Assembly: GCA_009780415.1 (NCBI GenBank) | Contig: WRAC01000010.1 | Coordinates: forward strand, 1-61,091 | Reading direction: 5' to 3' | From: Defluviitaleaceae bacterium | Lineage (GTDB): Bacteria > Bacillota > Clostridia > Lachnospirales > WRAX01 | DNA length: 61,091 nt | Shown: in pieces, positions 7,925-17,800 of the stretch | Position numbering within the stretch: the first letter of the stretch is position 1 | Layout of the letters: the number at the start of each line of letters is the position of its first letter | The notes under the pieces: generated by a model | The model's database searches: none | Told to the model about the DNA's origin: nothing | The model's input: only the letters and a program-made list of their open reading frames with translations | Translations under genes and position numbers: made by a program

Positions 7925-8887
7925 ATGGAAGCATATCAGTCAAATAACCCAAGCAACGGCGCCCGGAAACGCGATAACAGCGGCAAATTCTATAAAAACA
8001 TGCTGCATCTCAAGCGTTACGGAACGCTTTATTTGCTTTTAATTATTCCATTTGCGCAAATCCTCCTCTTCAGATATACGCCGATGATAAACATACTGGC
8101 GGGGTTCAAGAAAAACCAATTCCTATGGCCCCTGTTTGAGCGGCCCTGGGCGGACAACTACGGCTTTGAGTTCTTTATCAAGGCATTCCAGGATCAGTAC
8201 TTCCTTGAAGCCCTGCGCAACACCTTTATGTTGAATATACTCGACTTAGTTTTAGGGTTCCCCATCCCCATTATATTGGCGCTTTTGCTTAATGAGCTGC
8301 GGTATATGAAGTTCAAGCGCTTCACCCAAACCGTGCTGTATATGCCGCATTTCCTGTCTTGGGTCATTATCGCAAGCCTTGCCACCCAGGTTTTTGCCTC
8401 CAGAGGCATTGTAAACAATTTTCTGGGTACGTCAATACCGTTTTTACAATCCCCGATAAACTGGGTATTTACTTACATATTTGTAGGCATATGGGCAAGC
8501 ATGGGATGGAATACTATTATATACCTGGCTTCCATAACCGCCATAAACCCGGAGCTTTACGAGGCTGCCGCCGTCGACGGCGCGAAACGGTTCCGCATGA
8601 TGTGGCATGTCACCCTCCCAGGCATCCGCCCGGTAATAGTCATCCTCCTCATACTGAGCCTTGGGCGCATTCTGGGCACCGACTTCGAACGCATCATGGC
8701 TATGCGTAACCCGCTTGTATTTGAATACTCTGATACTATATCCGTTTATGTCTACAACATGGGTATCAGAGGTATGCAGCAGAGCCTTGCGGCGGCAGTC
8801 GGCCTGTTCCAATCGGTTGTCAGCGTTGTATTCCTGCTTATGGCAAACACTATTGCCAAGCGCTTCGGCGAGCGCGGTATATTGTAA
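7925..8887 (+). CDS. carbohydrate ABC transporter permease, LplB/CUT1 type
   Basis: The 320-aa membrane protein is the first of two permeases for an oligosaccharide importer. After a 30-residue cytoplasmic lead it has about six hydrophobic helices. The cytoplasmic EAA loop (EAAAVDGAKRF, from about residue 213), which docks onto the ATPase, is clear. The (Y/F)xPM motif after the first helix (RYTPMINILAGF) is typical of the LplB/YtpC-like polysaccharide branch. The second permease follows 13 nt downstream and a lipoprotein binding protein closes the set. No ATPase gene is present, as usual for this branch, which shares an MsmX-type ATPase encoded elsewhere. Confidence 0.9.
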   Translation: MEAYQSNNPSNGARKRDNSGKFYKNMLHLKRYGTLYLLLIIPFAQILLFRYTPMINILAGFKKNQFLWPLFERPWADNYGFEFFIKAFQDQYFLEALRNTFMLNILDLVLGFPIPIILALLLNELRYMKFKRFTQTVLYMPHFLSWVIIASLATQVFASRGIVNNFLGTSIPFLQSPINWVFTYIFVGIWASMGWNTIIYLASITAINPELYEAAAVDGAKRFRMMWHVTLPGIRPVIVILLILSLGRILGTDFERIMAMRNPLVFEYSDTISVYVYNMGIRGMQQSLAAAVGLFQSVVSVVFLLMANTIAKRFGERGIL

Positions 8888-8900
8888 GGGAGACGGGTTC

Positions 8901-9773
8901 ATGATTTCAAAGAACAATTCTAAAATAGGCGATACAATAATAATCTTAGTTTTCATCATCTTGATAATGCTCTGCATCATCCCAATGATGAATGTCTTTT
9001 CTCGCTCGCTTAGTTCCTCCTCCGCCCTTGTCCGCAATGAGGTTGGCATATGGCCGAGAGGATTAAATTTCGACGCGTTCAGAGCGGTGTCAAACGACCC
9101 CAAATACTTCCGTTCCCTCATCTGGACGGTCATACTTACCCTTATCTGTACGCTGTTCTCCTTGTTCCTTACGGTTTGCTGCGCCTATCCCTTCGTTTAC
9201 AAGCAGCTAAAGGGGCGGCGCATAATTAACACTATGCTTATATTCACCATGTATTTCAGCGCAGGCACTATCCCTAACTTTCTTCTGATGAAAAGCCTGG
9301 GCCTCCTCGACCACCCCCTTGTATTGATAATCCCCAGCGCATTAAGCGTTTACAACATGATACTAATGCGCAGCTTTTTCTATGGCTTGTCAGACAGCCT
9401 GCGAGAGTCCGCAGAGATGGACGGCGCCGGGCCCCTTCGTGTCCTAACCAGTATTTACCTGCCGCTGTCAAAACCCGCCCTTGCCACAATCGCGCTCTTT
9501 TACGCGGTATCGCGCTGGAACGGCTACGGCGACGCTTTGGTATTTATGAACAACGCTAGGGAATGGTACCCAATCCAGCTTTTGCTGTACAACATCCAGC
9601 AGGACACGCAATCCATTGAAATCACACTTCAGGAAGGTTTCGCGCCGCCGGGGCTTCCGCAAGCGGTAAGAGCCGCCACGGTAGTTATCGCCACTATACC
9701 AATCCTATGCGTATACCCGTTTTTGCAAAAGTATTTTGTTCAGGGCGTTACGCTGGGGGCCGTTAAAGAGTAA
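8901..9773 (+). CDS. carbohydrate ABC transporter permease, LplC/YtcP type
   Basis: The 290-aa permease is the partner of the preceding one. It starts at ATG 8901 with an AAGGGAGA site. A longer open frame reaching back into the previous gene is not used. Six hydrophobic helices and the EAA loop RESAEMDGAGPLRVL (about 168-182) are visible, and the protein ends with the common GVTLGAVKE tail. It is probably translated from one mRNA with 7925-8887. Confidence 0.9.
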   Translation: MISKNNSKIGDTIIILVFIILIMLCIIPMMNVFSRSLSSSSALVRNEVGIWPRGLNFDAFRAVSNDPKYFRSLIWTVILTLICTLFSLFLTVCCAYPFVYKQLKGRRIINTMLIFTMYFSAGTIPNFLLMKSLGLLDHPLVLIIPSALSVYNMILMRSFFYGLSDSLRESAEMDGAGPLRVLTSIYLPLSKPALATIALFYAVSRWNGYGDALVFMNNAREWYPIQLLLYNIQQDTQSIEITLQEGFAPPGLPQAVRAATVVIATIPILCVYPFLQKYFVQGVTLGAVKE

Positions 9774-9787
9774 AAACTTGGTAACAA

Positions 9788-9810
9788 CCTATGGGGCGCA
9801 GCCCCCAAGG
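9788..9810 (+). terminator. intercistronic hairpin before the binding-protein gene
   Basis: GGGGC/GCCCC with a 3-nt loop, extended by CCT/AGG across a 2-nt internal bulge. There is no T-run, so it is more likely a processing or stabilising hairpin than a terminator. Confidence 0.4.
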
Positions 9811-9841
9811 CCTTATAATATAGTTAAAAGGAGGAAATTGA

Positions 9842-11554
9842 ATGAAGAAATTTCTTAGCATCTTGCTGACATTGGCGATGTGTGCGGGCGTTTTTGCCGG
9901 CTGTGGCTCAGACGGAGTCATACGCGGCGTATCGCTGGGCGAGGTCATCGAGTACGCGTCGCTTGCCGAGAGGCTCGAGGCTTACGGGCTTGACGAAAAC
10001 CGCAGGTTTATCGAACCCCGTTCCATCACAGTAGAGGTTTTTGACCGTGAAAACGCCGCCAACGGCGGCACGGACCCAACAAACAACGCTTACACTGATT
10101 GGATCAAGGAAGGCTTGTTACGCGACCACAATATCATAGTTGAGTTTGTACGCGTGCACCGCTGGACGGAGGCCGACGTAATCGTAAACCTGCTGGCCGC
10201 GGGAAGCGCGCCTGATGTTTGCTATAGCTACAACATCAACGCCGTCAACACCTATGGCAGAATGGACGCGATATGGGATCTTAACCCCTTTATGCATAAC
10301 AGCGAGGAGTTATTCCCGAATATCTGGGAAACGCTGGGCAGAACGAACATTTTCCAGAATCAAGATCCTCAGACAAACCACCTTTGGATGCTTGAAGGTA
10401 TGAACTACGGCGGTTTAAGGTTAAATACCTTTGTGCGTGAGGATTGGCTTGAGGCTCTTGGTATGGACGCGCCCACCAGCGAGGCTGAGTTTGAGGCCAT
10501 GCTTATCGCTTTCCGTGACAACGCCGAGCTTCTTTTGGGCAGCGACGCGGATCAGATGGTCCCCTTTAATCTTGCCCAGGACGTAGGCTGGCAGGCAGGG
10601 CTTTTAATTGAAAGCTATATTCCAAACGACATTACGGATAGGGAATGGTATATCACCGATTTCCACGACAGAAGAATGTTTAGGACCGGCGTCAAAGAAG
10701 CGATCCGTGTGTTAAACAGATGGTATAACGACGGCTTGATTGACCCCGACTTCGCCCTTTACGGCCCCGGTAACGACACTCCGGAGGACAGAAAAAAGGC
10801 CGGTTTTGTCGGCGCGTTTATCCATAACTGGGATTATCCCTACCGCGGCGGCGAACAGGGTATTACCGCGGAATTACACAGGAATGTAGGCGAACACGCG
10901 AACTTTATCGCGGTTGATACTTTCCTGAACGACGCGGGGTTACACCGCAAGTTCCTGCCCACGACCACAGCGGACCGCAAGATTTTCCTCCCCTCCACAA
11001 ATACCGAGCCCGTGGCTTCCTTGCTGTATGTTGACTGGATATCAAGGCCGGAAGTCATCCTGTACCTGCAAACCGGTGAAGAGGGCCTGACGCATGAGAT
11101 AATGGATAACGGAGCTATAAGGATAATACCGGCTCCCGCTCACGATCCTATGTTTATGAACTCGCCCCGGAACATTGACTATACCATAGGCTACAACGGG
11201 AACGGTTTTATCAATATTGATGATCAAAGGGTAAAAACTCTGTCCTTGGCGCTTGGCTACGCAGAAGTACCGCCGCGTTTAATTGAGGCTGCTTTCGCAG
11301 CCGGAACAAATGATGGCCGCACTACCAAAGCGGTAAACGTAGGTATTATAGAGTCTGAAGACGGCCTTTCCAATACGCTTAGAGACAGGATGGAAGCGCT
11401 TTGGGCTACATCCATAGTAGCCAGTCCTGAGGATTTTGACAGTGTTTACGACGCCGCGATGGATAACATCATGATTAACATCGGTAACGCCAGCATTGCC
11501 GAGCGTACCGAGAAATTCGCGGAATTCTACGGCGATGTTGATTGGCTTCCGTAA
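9842..11554 (+). CDS. extracellular sugar-binding lipoprotein, LplA type
   Basis: The 570-aa solute-binding protein captures the substrate for the two permeases just upstream. A lipoprotein signal is present (MKKFLSILLTLAMCAGVFAGC, lipid-modified Cys at 21). The body has the long LplA-like layout, including DVCYSYNINAVNTYGRMD, an FVREDWLEALGMDAP segment, and late GYNGNGFINIDDQRV. An AAGGAGG site precedes the start. Binding proteins of this length usually take complex plant or host glycans; the exact ligand is unknown. A 10-bp hairpin 24 nt after the stop separates it from purE. Confidence 0.9.
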   Translation: MKKFLSILLTLAMCAGVFAGCGSDGVIRGVSLGEVIEYASLAERLEAYGLDENRRFIEPRSITVEVFDRENAANGGTDPTNNAYTDWIKEGLLRDHNIIVEFVRVHRWTEADVIVNLLAAGSAPDVCYSYNINAVNTYGRMDAIWDLNPFMHNSEELFPNIWETLGRTNIFQNQDPQTNHLWMLEGMNYGGLRLNTFVREDWLEALGMDAPTSEAEFEAMLIAFRDNAELLLGSDADQMVPFNLAQDVGWQAGLLIESYIPNDITDREWYITDFHDRRMFRTGVKEAIRVLNRWYNDGLIDPDFALYGPGNDTPEDRKKAGFVGAFIHNWDYPYRGGEQGITAELHRNVGEHANFIAVDTFLNDAGLHRKFLPTTTADRKIFLPSTNTEPVASLLYVDWISRPEVILYLQTGEEGLTHEIMDNGAIRIIPAPAHDPMFMNSPRNIDYTIGYNGNGFINIDDQRVKTLSLALGYAEVPPRLIEAAFAAGTNDGRTTKAVNVGIIESEDGLSNTLRDRMEALWATSIVASPEDFDSVYDAAMDNIMINIGNASIAERTEKFAEFYGDVDWLP

Positions 11555-11578
11555 GAACTTTATACGATAATTAAACAG

Positions 11579-11612
11579 AAAGGCCCTATGGTTCGCGCCG
11601 TAGGGCCTTTTA
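11579..11612 (+). terminator. hairpin between the binding-protein gene and purE
   Basis: A perfect 10-bp stem AAAGGCCCTA/TAGGGCCTTT with a 12-nt loop. The T-run is only the three Ts in the arm, so it is probably a partial terminator. No other promoter was found for purE, which starts 17 nt after it. Confidence 0.6.
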
Positions 11613-11628
11613 AGACGGGAGGCTTTGC

Positions 11629-12153
11629 ATGAAAGTCGGAATAATAATGGGCAGTGACTCTGATTTGCCCATTATGAAGGAAGCCGCCGATTTCCTTGGC
11701 GATTTGGACATTGCTTTTGAAATGTCCATTGTTTCTGCGCACAGAACGCCTAAAAAGCTTTATGAATATGCGGAGACGGCAAGGGATAGGGGACTTGCCG
11801 TAATAATCGCCGGTGCCGGGGGTTCCGCGCATTTACCGGGAATGGTGGCGTCTATGACCACATTGCCCGTAATCGGTGTGCCTGTGAAATCAAGGGCATT
11901 GGACGGGGTTGACTCCCTGTATTCCATCGTGCAGATGCCGCCCGGCATTCCCGTGGCGACTGTTGCGATAAACGGGGCTAAAAACGCCGGGATACTCGCG
12001 GCATCCATTTTATCCGTACACAACGCGGAGATTGCGCAAAAGTTGAGTATATTTAAAGAAAGCCTGACAGAGATGGTAGACAGAAAATCCGCCAGGCTGG
12101 ACAAAATCGGATACGAAGCCTATTTATTGGAAATGAGGGCGTTAAATAATTGA
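11629..12153 (+). CDS. purE: N5-carboxyaminoimidazole ribonucleotide mutase
   Basis: PurE converts N5-CAIR to CAIR in purine synthesis. The 174-aa protein has the class I PurE signatures GSDSDLPIM near the N-terminus, SAHRTP (about 43-48), and [14 protein letters not shown]. It is followed directly by purK, whose TTG start overlaps the purE TGA, so the two are translationally coupled. The C-terminus extends about 10 residues beyond the usual end. The only upstream signals are the hairpin at 11579-11612 and a GGGAGG ribosome site. I saw no purine riboswitch. Confidence 0.96.
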   Translation: MKVGIIMGSDSDLPIMKEAADFLGDLDIAFEMSIVSAHRTPKKLYEYAETARDRGLAVIIAGAGGSAHLPGMVASMTTLPVIGVPVKSRALDGVDSLYSIVQMPPGIPVATVAINGAKNAGILAASILSVHNAEIAQKLSIFKESLTEMVDRKSARLDKIGYEAYLLEMRALNN

Positions 12154-13313
12154 GAAATATTGATATAACGAAAAAGCGGATTGGCATAATCGGCGGCGGG
12201 CAGCTTGGAAAGATGATGATTTTGGAAGCGAAAAGACTTGGGTTATATGCCGCCGTGCTTGACCCGGCGGCGGATTGCCCCGCCCACAGCATATGCGACC
12301 GGCATGTTATCGCCGGTTTTGATGCAAACGAAGGGTATTTTGAACTGGCGGACCATGCCGACGTAATAACATATGAGTTTGAGCATATTAACGCGGAGGC
12401 TTTGCAAATTCTGGAAAATCGCGGTCACCTTGTTTACCCTTCCGTTACGAGCTTAAAAGCCATCCAAAATAAGTATGAGCAGAAAAATATTTTAAATAGG
12501 AACGATATACCTGTGCCGCGTTTCGCCGCGGTTGCCGGAACGGATGAAATACGGGAATATGGTGAAAAAGACCGCTTTGGCTACCCGCTTATGCTAAAAA
12601 CCGCAACGGGCGGATACGACGGCAAGGGAAACGCGTTGATTCATAATGAGCGCGAAATCGAAAACGCGTACCGTTTGCTGGGCGGCGGGGCAAAAGGTTT
12701 GATGGTAGAGGAATTTGTAGATTTTGAGAAAGAGATATCTATTATCGCGTGCAGGGGTATTGACGGAACAAGAGTTATTTACCCTATTGGCGAAAATATA
12801 CATGTAAACAGCATTTTAGATACAACAATCGTTCCGGCAAGGATTGGTGATACGGCTATAAACGAGGCGGCATCTATAGCCGATAGGGTAATGGAGGTTT
12901 TCGAGGGCGTGGGAACGTTCTGCATTGAACTTTTTGTGGCGAAAAATGGTAAGGTATATGTAAACGAGGTAGCTCCGCGCCCGCATAACTCGGGCCATTA
13001 CACGATTGAGGCCTGCTTCGCCAACCAGTTTGAAAATCACATCCGGGCGATTGTGGGGCTGCCTTTTGGGAATGTAAGATTGATTTCACCCGCGGTTATG
13101 GTGAACCTTTTGGGTGAGAACGATGGAGCGGCATCCCTTGCCGGTTTGGAGGAGGCTTACCGCGACCCCGATGTGCACGTCCATCTTTATGGCAAAGCCT
13201 GTTCCAAAACAGGCAGAAAAATGGGGCATTTAACCGTTGTTAACAGTACGGTGGATGGCGCCGTTGAAAAAGCGCGGCGTGCAAAAAGCCTGGTGCGTGT
13301 TATCGGCTGGTAA
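12150..13313 (+). CDS. purK: N5-carboxyaminoimidazole ribonucleotide synthase
   Basis: PurK uses ATP and bicarbonate to make N5-CAIR from AIR, feeding PurE. The 387-aa ATP-grasp protein begins with [13 protein letters not shown], carries the ATP-grasp segments [12 protein letters not shown] (about 150) and [18 protein letters not shown] (about 272), and is of normal length. The start is TTG at 12150, overlapping the purE stop (ATTGA), with GAGGG about 10 nt upstream. It ends at a strong terminator. Confidence 0.96.
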   Translation: MRNIDITKKRIGIIGGGQLGKMMILEAKRLGLYAAVLDPAADCPAHSICDRHVIAGFDANEGYFELADHADVITYEFEHINAEALQILENRGHLVYPSVTSLKAIQNKYEQKNILNRNDIPVPRFAAVAGTDEIREYGEKDRFGYPLMLKTATGGYDGKGNALIHNEREIENAYRLLGGGAKGLMVEEFVDFEKEISIIACRGIDGTRVIYPIGENIHVNSILDTTIVPARIGDTAINEAASIADRVMEVFEGVGTFCIELFVAKNGKVYVNEVAPRPHNSGHYTIEACFANQFENHIRAIVGLPFGNVRLISPAVMVNLLGENDGAASLAGLEEAYRDPDVHVHLYGKACSKTGRKMGHLTVVNSTVDGAVEKARRAKSLVRVIGW

Positions 13314-13341
13314 ATAATTCATATAATTGTGTTGATTTATG

Positions 13342-13375
13342 CGCTGTCCTGTATTATTCAGGGCGGCGTTTTTTT
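13342..13375 (+). terminator. intrinsic terminator after purK
   Basis: A 10-bp stem (CGCTGTCCTG/CAGGGCGGCG, two G-U pairs) with a 7-nt loop is followed by seven Ts. It is a convincing terminator. Confidence 0.85.
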
Positions 13376-13554
13376 ATCGAACTGAAAGAATTGAGAGAAT
13401 GTTCAGTGTGTGACTTGCAATTTCACATTAATATATTATTATATGTTAAGGGCTTCATTCGTTAATAACAAATGAATTTGTGGTTATAATTCTAATATAA
13501 TAACATTCGGCAATTTAAAGTTAAAAATTATAAAAATGAAAGGAGGGAATCTGT

Positions 13555-14004
13555 ATGGGAAGAAGGCCAAAAAATCCCGCTTCGGATGACTCTTTCGCTG
13601 AGCTTGAAAAGGTAAATCCAAAAGCCGCGTATATGAAGCAAAAATGCAGCACTATTGGCAAAAACATTCGCGAGCACCGCAGACAAAGAAGATTTTCTGT
13701 CGAGAACTTGGCTGAATACCTTGAGTTATCCGAATCTTATATCGGGCTGCTTGAGCGTGGCGACAGATGTCCAAGCCTTAAAATTGTTTACAAGCTCTGT
13801 GATTTATACGGGATAACGACAAATGATCTGTTAATGCCGGTACCCGATGCCTCCAAGGGCGACTTGAACGTAGCCGAGGACAGAGCCGCCTATAACGCCA
13901 AAGTGCAGACGGATGCTATTGTATCTTTGCTTCGAACACTTTCTGAAAATGAAATGGAGTTTGTAATCGAAACAATAAAGAATGTGAGAAAGTACAGCAA
14001 ATAA
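13555..14004 (+). CDS. XRE-family helix-turn-helix regulator
   Basis: The 149-aa protein has a Cro/CI-type HTH at about residues 32-92 (IGKNIREHRRQR ... LAEYLELSESYIGLLERGDRCPSL ... YKLCDLYGITTNDLL). A basic N-terminal lead and a C-terminal helical tail of about 50 residues, perhaps for dimerisation, complete it. An AAAGGAGGG site precedes the ATG, and the gene is bounded by terminators on both sides. The upstream 180 bp is very AT-rich with several possible -10 boxes (for example TATAAT at 13485 and 13496), but none has a clear -35. It immediately precedes the ABC/surface-protein operon and may regulate it. Confidence 0.88.
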   Translation: MGRRPKNPASDDSFAELEKVNPKAAYMKQKCSTIGKNIREHRRQRRFSVENLAEYLELSESYIGLLERGDRCPSLKIVYKLCDLYGITTNDLLMPVPDASKGDLNVAEDRAAYNAKVQTDAIVSLLRTLSENEMEFVIETIKNVRKYSK

Positions 14005-14028
14005 TAAGTAAATTGCAATCGCTAACTG

Positions 14029-14065
14029 GAAGAACATGTTAATTGAATGTTCTTCTATTTTTTTT
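14029..14065 (+). terminator. intrinsic terminator after the XRE gene
   Basis: A perfect 9-bp stem GAAGAACAT/ATGTTCTTC with a 9-nt loop, followed by TATTTTTTTT. Confidence 0.88.
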
Positions 14066-14092
14066 GTGTTTTTTCTTTTTTTGTGGTAGAAT
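14064..14092 (+). promoter_or_regulatory. promoter of the ABC/surface-protein operon
   Basis: TTGTGT (14064-14069) and TAGAAT (14087-14092) are 17 bp apart. The -10 carries a TGG extension. The -35 lies in the T-run of the preceding terminator. Confidence 0.55.
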
Positions 14093-14133
14093 GGGATGTA
14101 TGTGTCTTAAAATAGCTTGGGAGGAAAGGCTTT

Positions 14134-14847
14134 GTGGAGATTGTAGCTGATTTAAGAAATGTGAGAAAAATATACAAAATGGGCGATGAGCGGATTATGG
14201 CCCTTGACGATGTAAACCTTACCTTCGAGAAGGGCAAGATTTATTGCTTGCTGGGGACGTCCGGCTCCGGCAAATCAACGCTCCTGAACGTTATGGCCGG
14301 GCTTGAGCATCCCACCAGCGGAAGCATCCGCTTCAAGGCGGGCAACATAGAGAAGATGTCGGAGAAACAGCTGGCCCTCTTCAGGCAAAAATACATAGGT
14401 TTTGTGTTCCAGCAATATAATTTGCTGCCGACGCTCACCGCGCTCGAAAATGTCATGCTGCCCCTGATATTCCGTAAATTCGGACGTGCCGCACGCAGGA
14501 AAAAGGCCTTGGAAATGCTCCGCTCCGTCGGCCTTAATAACCGTTCGCGGCACAAACCTTCCCAGCTCTCCGGCGGTCAGCAGCAACGCGTCAGCATAGC
14601 GCGCGCCTTCGTAAACAGCCCCGAAATCGTTTTCTGCGACGAACCGACGGGGAACCTAGACACCAAGACGACAACCGAGATGATGGACTTAATAACCGGA
14701 ATGGCTCGCAAATTCAACCAAACCTTAATAATAGTAACGCATAACAACGAGCTGATAAGCTACGCCGATAAACTAATACGCATCCGGGACGGGAAGATTG
14801 ACGAAGCCGTGGATGTTGTAAAAGAACAAGAACTTTTTTTGAAATAA
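14134..14847 (+). CDS. ABC transporter ATP-binding protein, MacB/LolD-like
   Basis: The 237-aa ATPase has Walker A GTSGSGKST (41-49), Q-loop FVFQQYNLLP, signature LSGGQQQR (145-152) and Walker B VFCDEPTGNLD (from about 166). These are the features of ATPases that power MacB/FtsX-type permeases. The start is GTG at 14134 with a GGGAGGAAAG site. It is the first gene of a three-gene unit with the 1385-aa surface protein (31 nt downstream) and the permease at 19038. Such ATPases drive mechanotransmission rather than bulk transport; that is family knowledge, not proof here. Confidence 0.93.
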   Translation: MEIVADLRNVRKIYKMGDERIMALDDVNLTFEKGKIYCLLGTSGSGKSTLLNVMAGLEHPTSGSIRFKAGNIEKMSEKQLALFRQKYIGFVFQQYNLLPTLTALENVMLPLIFRKFGRAARRKKALEMLRSVGLNNRSRHKPSQLSGGQQQRVSIARAFVNSPEIVFCDEPTGNLDTKTTTEMMDLITGMARKFNQTLIIVTHNNELISYADKLIRIRDGKIDEAVDVVKEQELFLK

Positions 14848-14878
14848 AACGTCATATATACCGAGGGGATGAATAATA

Positions 14879-17800
14879 ATGAAAAAATTTACTTTAATGA
14901 TGCTGGTTATGTTTGTGGTGATTATATTTACACCGGTTTTTGTTCATGCGGGTCTTTCTGCGGAAGTTAGGAATATGCCTGGAATGATTTATGACGGTGA
15001 TGAAGTAAGGTTAACGCTGGTATTTAGCAAAGATAAACCGGACGGGGACATTTATAATCTTATAATACATAGGCCGGAAATTACGTCCGACCGAATAGAC
15101 GTCAGAGGATTAAGAACTTTTAATTTTGAAACTCTTGATGACGATACATTGGAGTTGGAATTCACAGTACTGGTTTTCCGCGATGTGCCGGCTGGAAAAA
15201 TAGAGTTTACAATTGATTATCTCTATTCATTAGACCCGCATGACGTGAATAGGCAGCATAAGGTACAGACAATAGCAATAGATGTCTTAAACCGTTATTC
15301 GGGCCCCGTCGAATCAAGCGCGCTGTCCATTCAAAGCGGCAGCAGCACATTGACTGCCGGACACAGCAGCGATGCGGCTTTGGTTTTTATGAATATAGGG
15401 AATGAAAATATTGTTGGGACAACCATTGTCCCCGGCAGCAGCCAAGGAATAATCGTCTCCCCGACATCAAATATAACGGCGGGAAACCCGCTTAGACCCG
15501 GACAATCCAGAAATATAATCATAGGTCTAAACGGCGCAAACCTAGACAAGGAAGCAGGCGGTACAATAAACATACCCATCGACGTAACGTTCACGACTGA
15601 ATCCGGCGCGGTAGGTTCTGTGCGTACTTCTATCGCCGTCGAAATAAATCCCGGCGCAACCCCGCGGCCTTCGCCGTCGCCAACCCCGCGCCCCGATGTC
15701 AACCGCGAGGCCGACTTGAAAATGACGGGGCCGAACGAATACTTTACCGTGCGCCCCGGTGAATCCGTGGCCGTCGGTATAACCTACAAGAACGATTCGC
15801 GTAATAACCCGGCGCAAAACTTAACTTTTGCCCCGGAAATGATGGTTGGCTGGAGAAACGAATTTGTGCGGAGCAGTAACGTCCTGCTGTCGCCCGGGGA
15901 CGAACGGACATTTCATTTTGTCATCAATCCCCTGCCCGGTGTAAGCCCCGGCGTTTATGACGTTTGGTTCACTTATACATATACTTGCGTAAATAATAAG
16001 GAGTATACCGGCAGGGGATCGGTGAAGATAGAGGTTGAGGAAGGGCCGACGCATTCGCCCCTCCTTGTAATTGACGAATTTTATACGGACATAGATATCG
16101 TGCGCCCCGGCGACAACTTTATCGCATACGCAAATGTCGTTAATTTAGGCGACGCCGTGGCCGAAGCGGTTGAGGTCTCGGTGTCCTCTTCCGGCCTTGG
16201 CCCCAGAGGCATAACGCTGACCGGCTCCGACACGCTTATATTGCCGAACGTCTTACCCGGCGGTTACAGCCCCGCGGGCTTTACGATGAAGGCCCATGAG
16301 GATATGGCGTCGGGTACATATCCTATAGAGTTTAACGTGAAATTCGGGGATGGCAGATCCTTCAAAAGCACTTATTATCTTACAATAGCGGGCGAAACGG
16401 GCGCGGGTATACGCGGACAGTTGGAATCCGTTAAATTGGAATCTTCTCAGGGCCCCTTCAACGCGGGCGATTCCGCCGGAATATGGTATACATTCGCAAA
16501 CACAGGCATCGAAACCGCAAGGAACATACGTGTCAGCCTTGACATACCCACCGGGCTGGTTCCGACAAGTCCCAATATACAGCTTTTTACGGAAATTGTA
16601 CCGGAAGATGCATATGAGGTCGTTTTCCACCTTTCCCCGACTGAGGAATCACGTACGCAGACATACTTGGTCGGTGTAATTACCCAATACGAGACGGGGC
16701 GGCGGAACGCTGACGGAACCCCTGTTATAGAGAGCTTCACCCAATATGTGGGCATTAACGTAAGGCGGCCAGGGCCGACGCCAACCCCGGCGCCCGGCAC
16801 AGGCGTAAGCCAGGCGCGGCTTACGGGGTTTACTGAAAACCCGGAGGAAAGATTAAGCGCGGGCGAAAGCGGCACAATTTTTGTGACTTTAATAAACACC
16901 GGATCCAGAACCGCCACAAATGTCGTGGTTAAGGGAGAAACGCCGCAGGTGATAGTGCCTGTGTCCGCGCCGGCGCAAACAATACCGGAGCTTCGCGCGG
17001 GGCAGTCCGTAACACTTGAGTTCTCATATATGCCCACGTCTGAAGCAAGAACGATGACTTATGAAATAGGTTTTGCCATAGATTTTGAAACCGGCATAAA
17101 CAGGGAAGACGGCGTAAGGGTTACAAGCAGTATACAGCAGTACGGGCATATCGCTGTGGAGGGTGAGCCGGGTACCGGGGCGGCGCGGGCTCGGTTGCAA
17201 TCCGTTGGGCTGGAGACGGCCCAAGGCCCCTTTAATGCGGGAGACAGCGCGGAAATTACATATACGTTCACAAACAGAGGCGGCGAAACTGCGGGTAACG
17301 TACGCATTAGCCTTGTCATACCCCCTGAGATGGCCGCTGAATTAGTTCCTACAAGCCCCAATGTATTGCTCTTTCCGGAGATAGCGCCGGATGACGGACA
17401 CGAAATTACTTTCCTTCTTTCCCCAACCGAGAGTTCGCGTACCAAAACATACCTTGTCGGCGTTAATACGCTATACGAGACAGGACGGAGAAACGCCGAC
17501 GGTACCCCGGTTACGGAGAGTTTTACGCAATATGTCGCCATTAACGTTGTACGGCCGGATTCGGACTTGGCAACGGGGGTAAGCCAGGCGCGGATTATAG
17601 GCTTCACCGATAGCCCCGGGGAGAACTTGGGTGTGGGCGAAAGCGGCACGATTTACTTAACATTAACAAATACCGGAACAAGAACCGCCTCAAACATCGT
17701 AGTTAAAGGGGAAGCGCCGTCAGCGATAGTGCCCGCGTCCGCGCCCGCGCAAACAATACAGGAGCTTCGCACGGGGCAGTCCATAACCCTTGCTTTTACG

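Noticed and set aside
8661-8900. Longer start for the second LplC-type permease
   Set aside because: It would overlap the preceding permease by 230 bp; ATG 8901 has a good ribosome site and gives the normal family length.
11555-11628. Purine riboswitch upstream of purE
   Set aside because: Only a simple 10-bp hairpin is present; the gap is too short for the three-way junction aptamer.
13381-13554. A defined promoter for the XRE gene
   Set aside because: Several TATAAT-like boxes exist in this AT-rich stretch, but none has a well-spaced -35, so no single one can be chosen.
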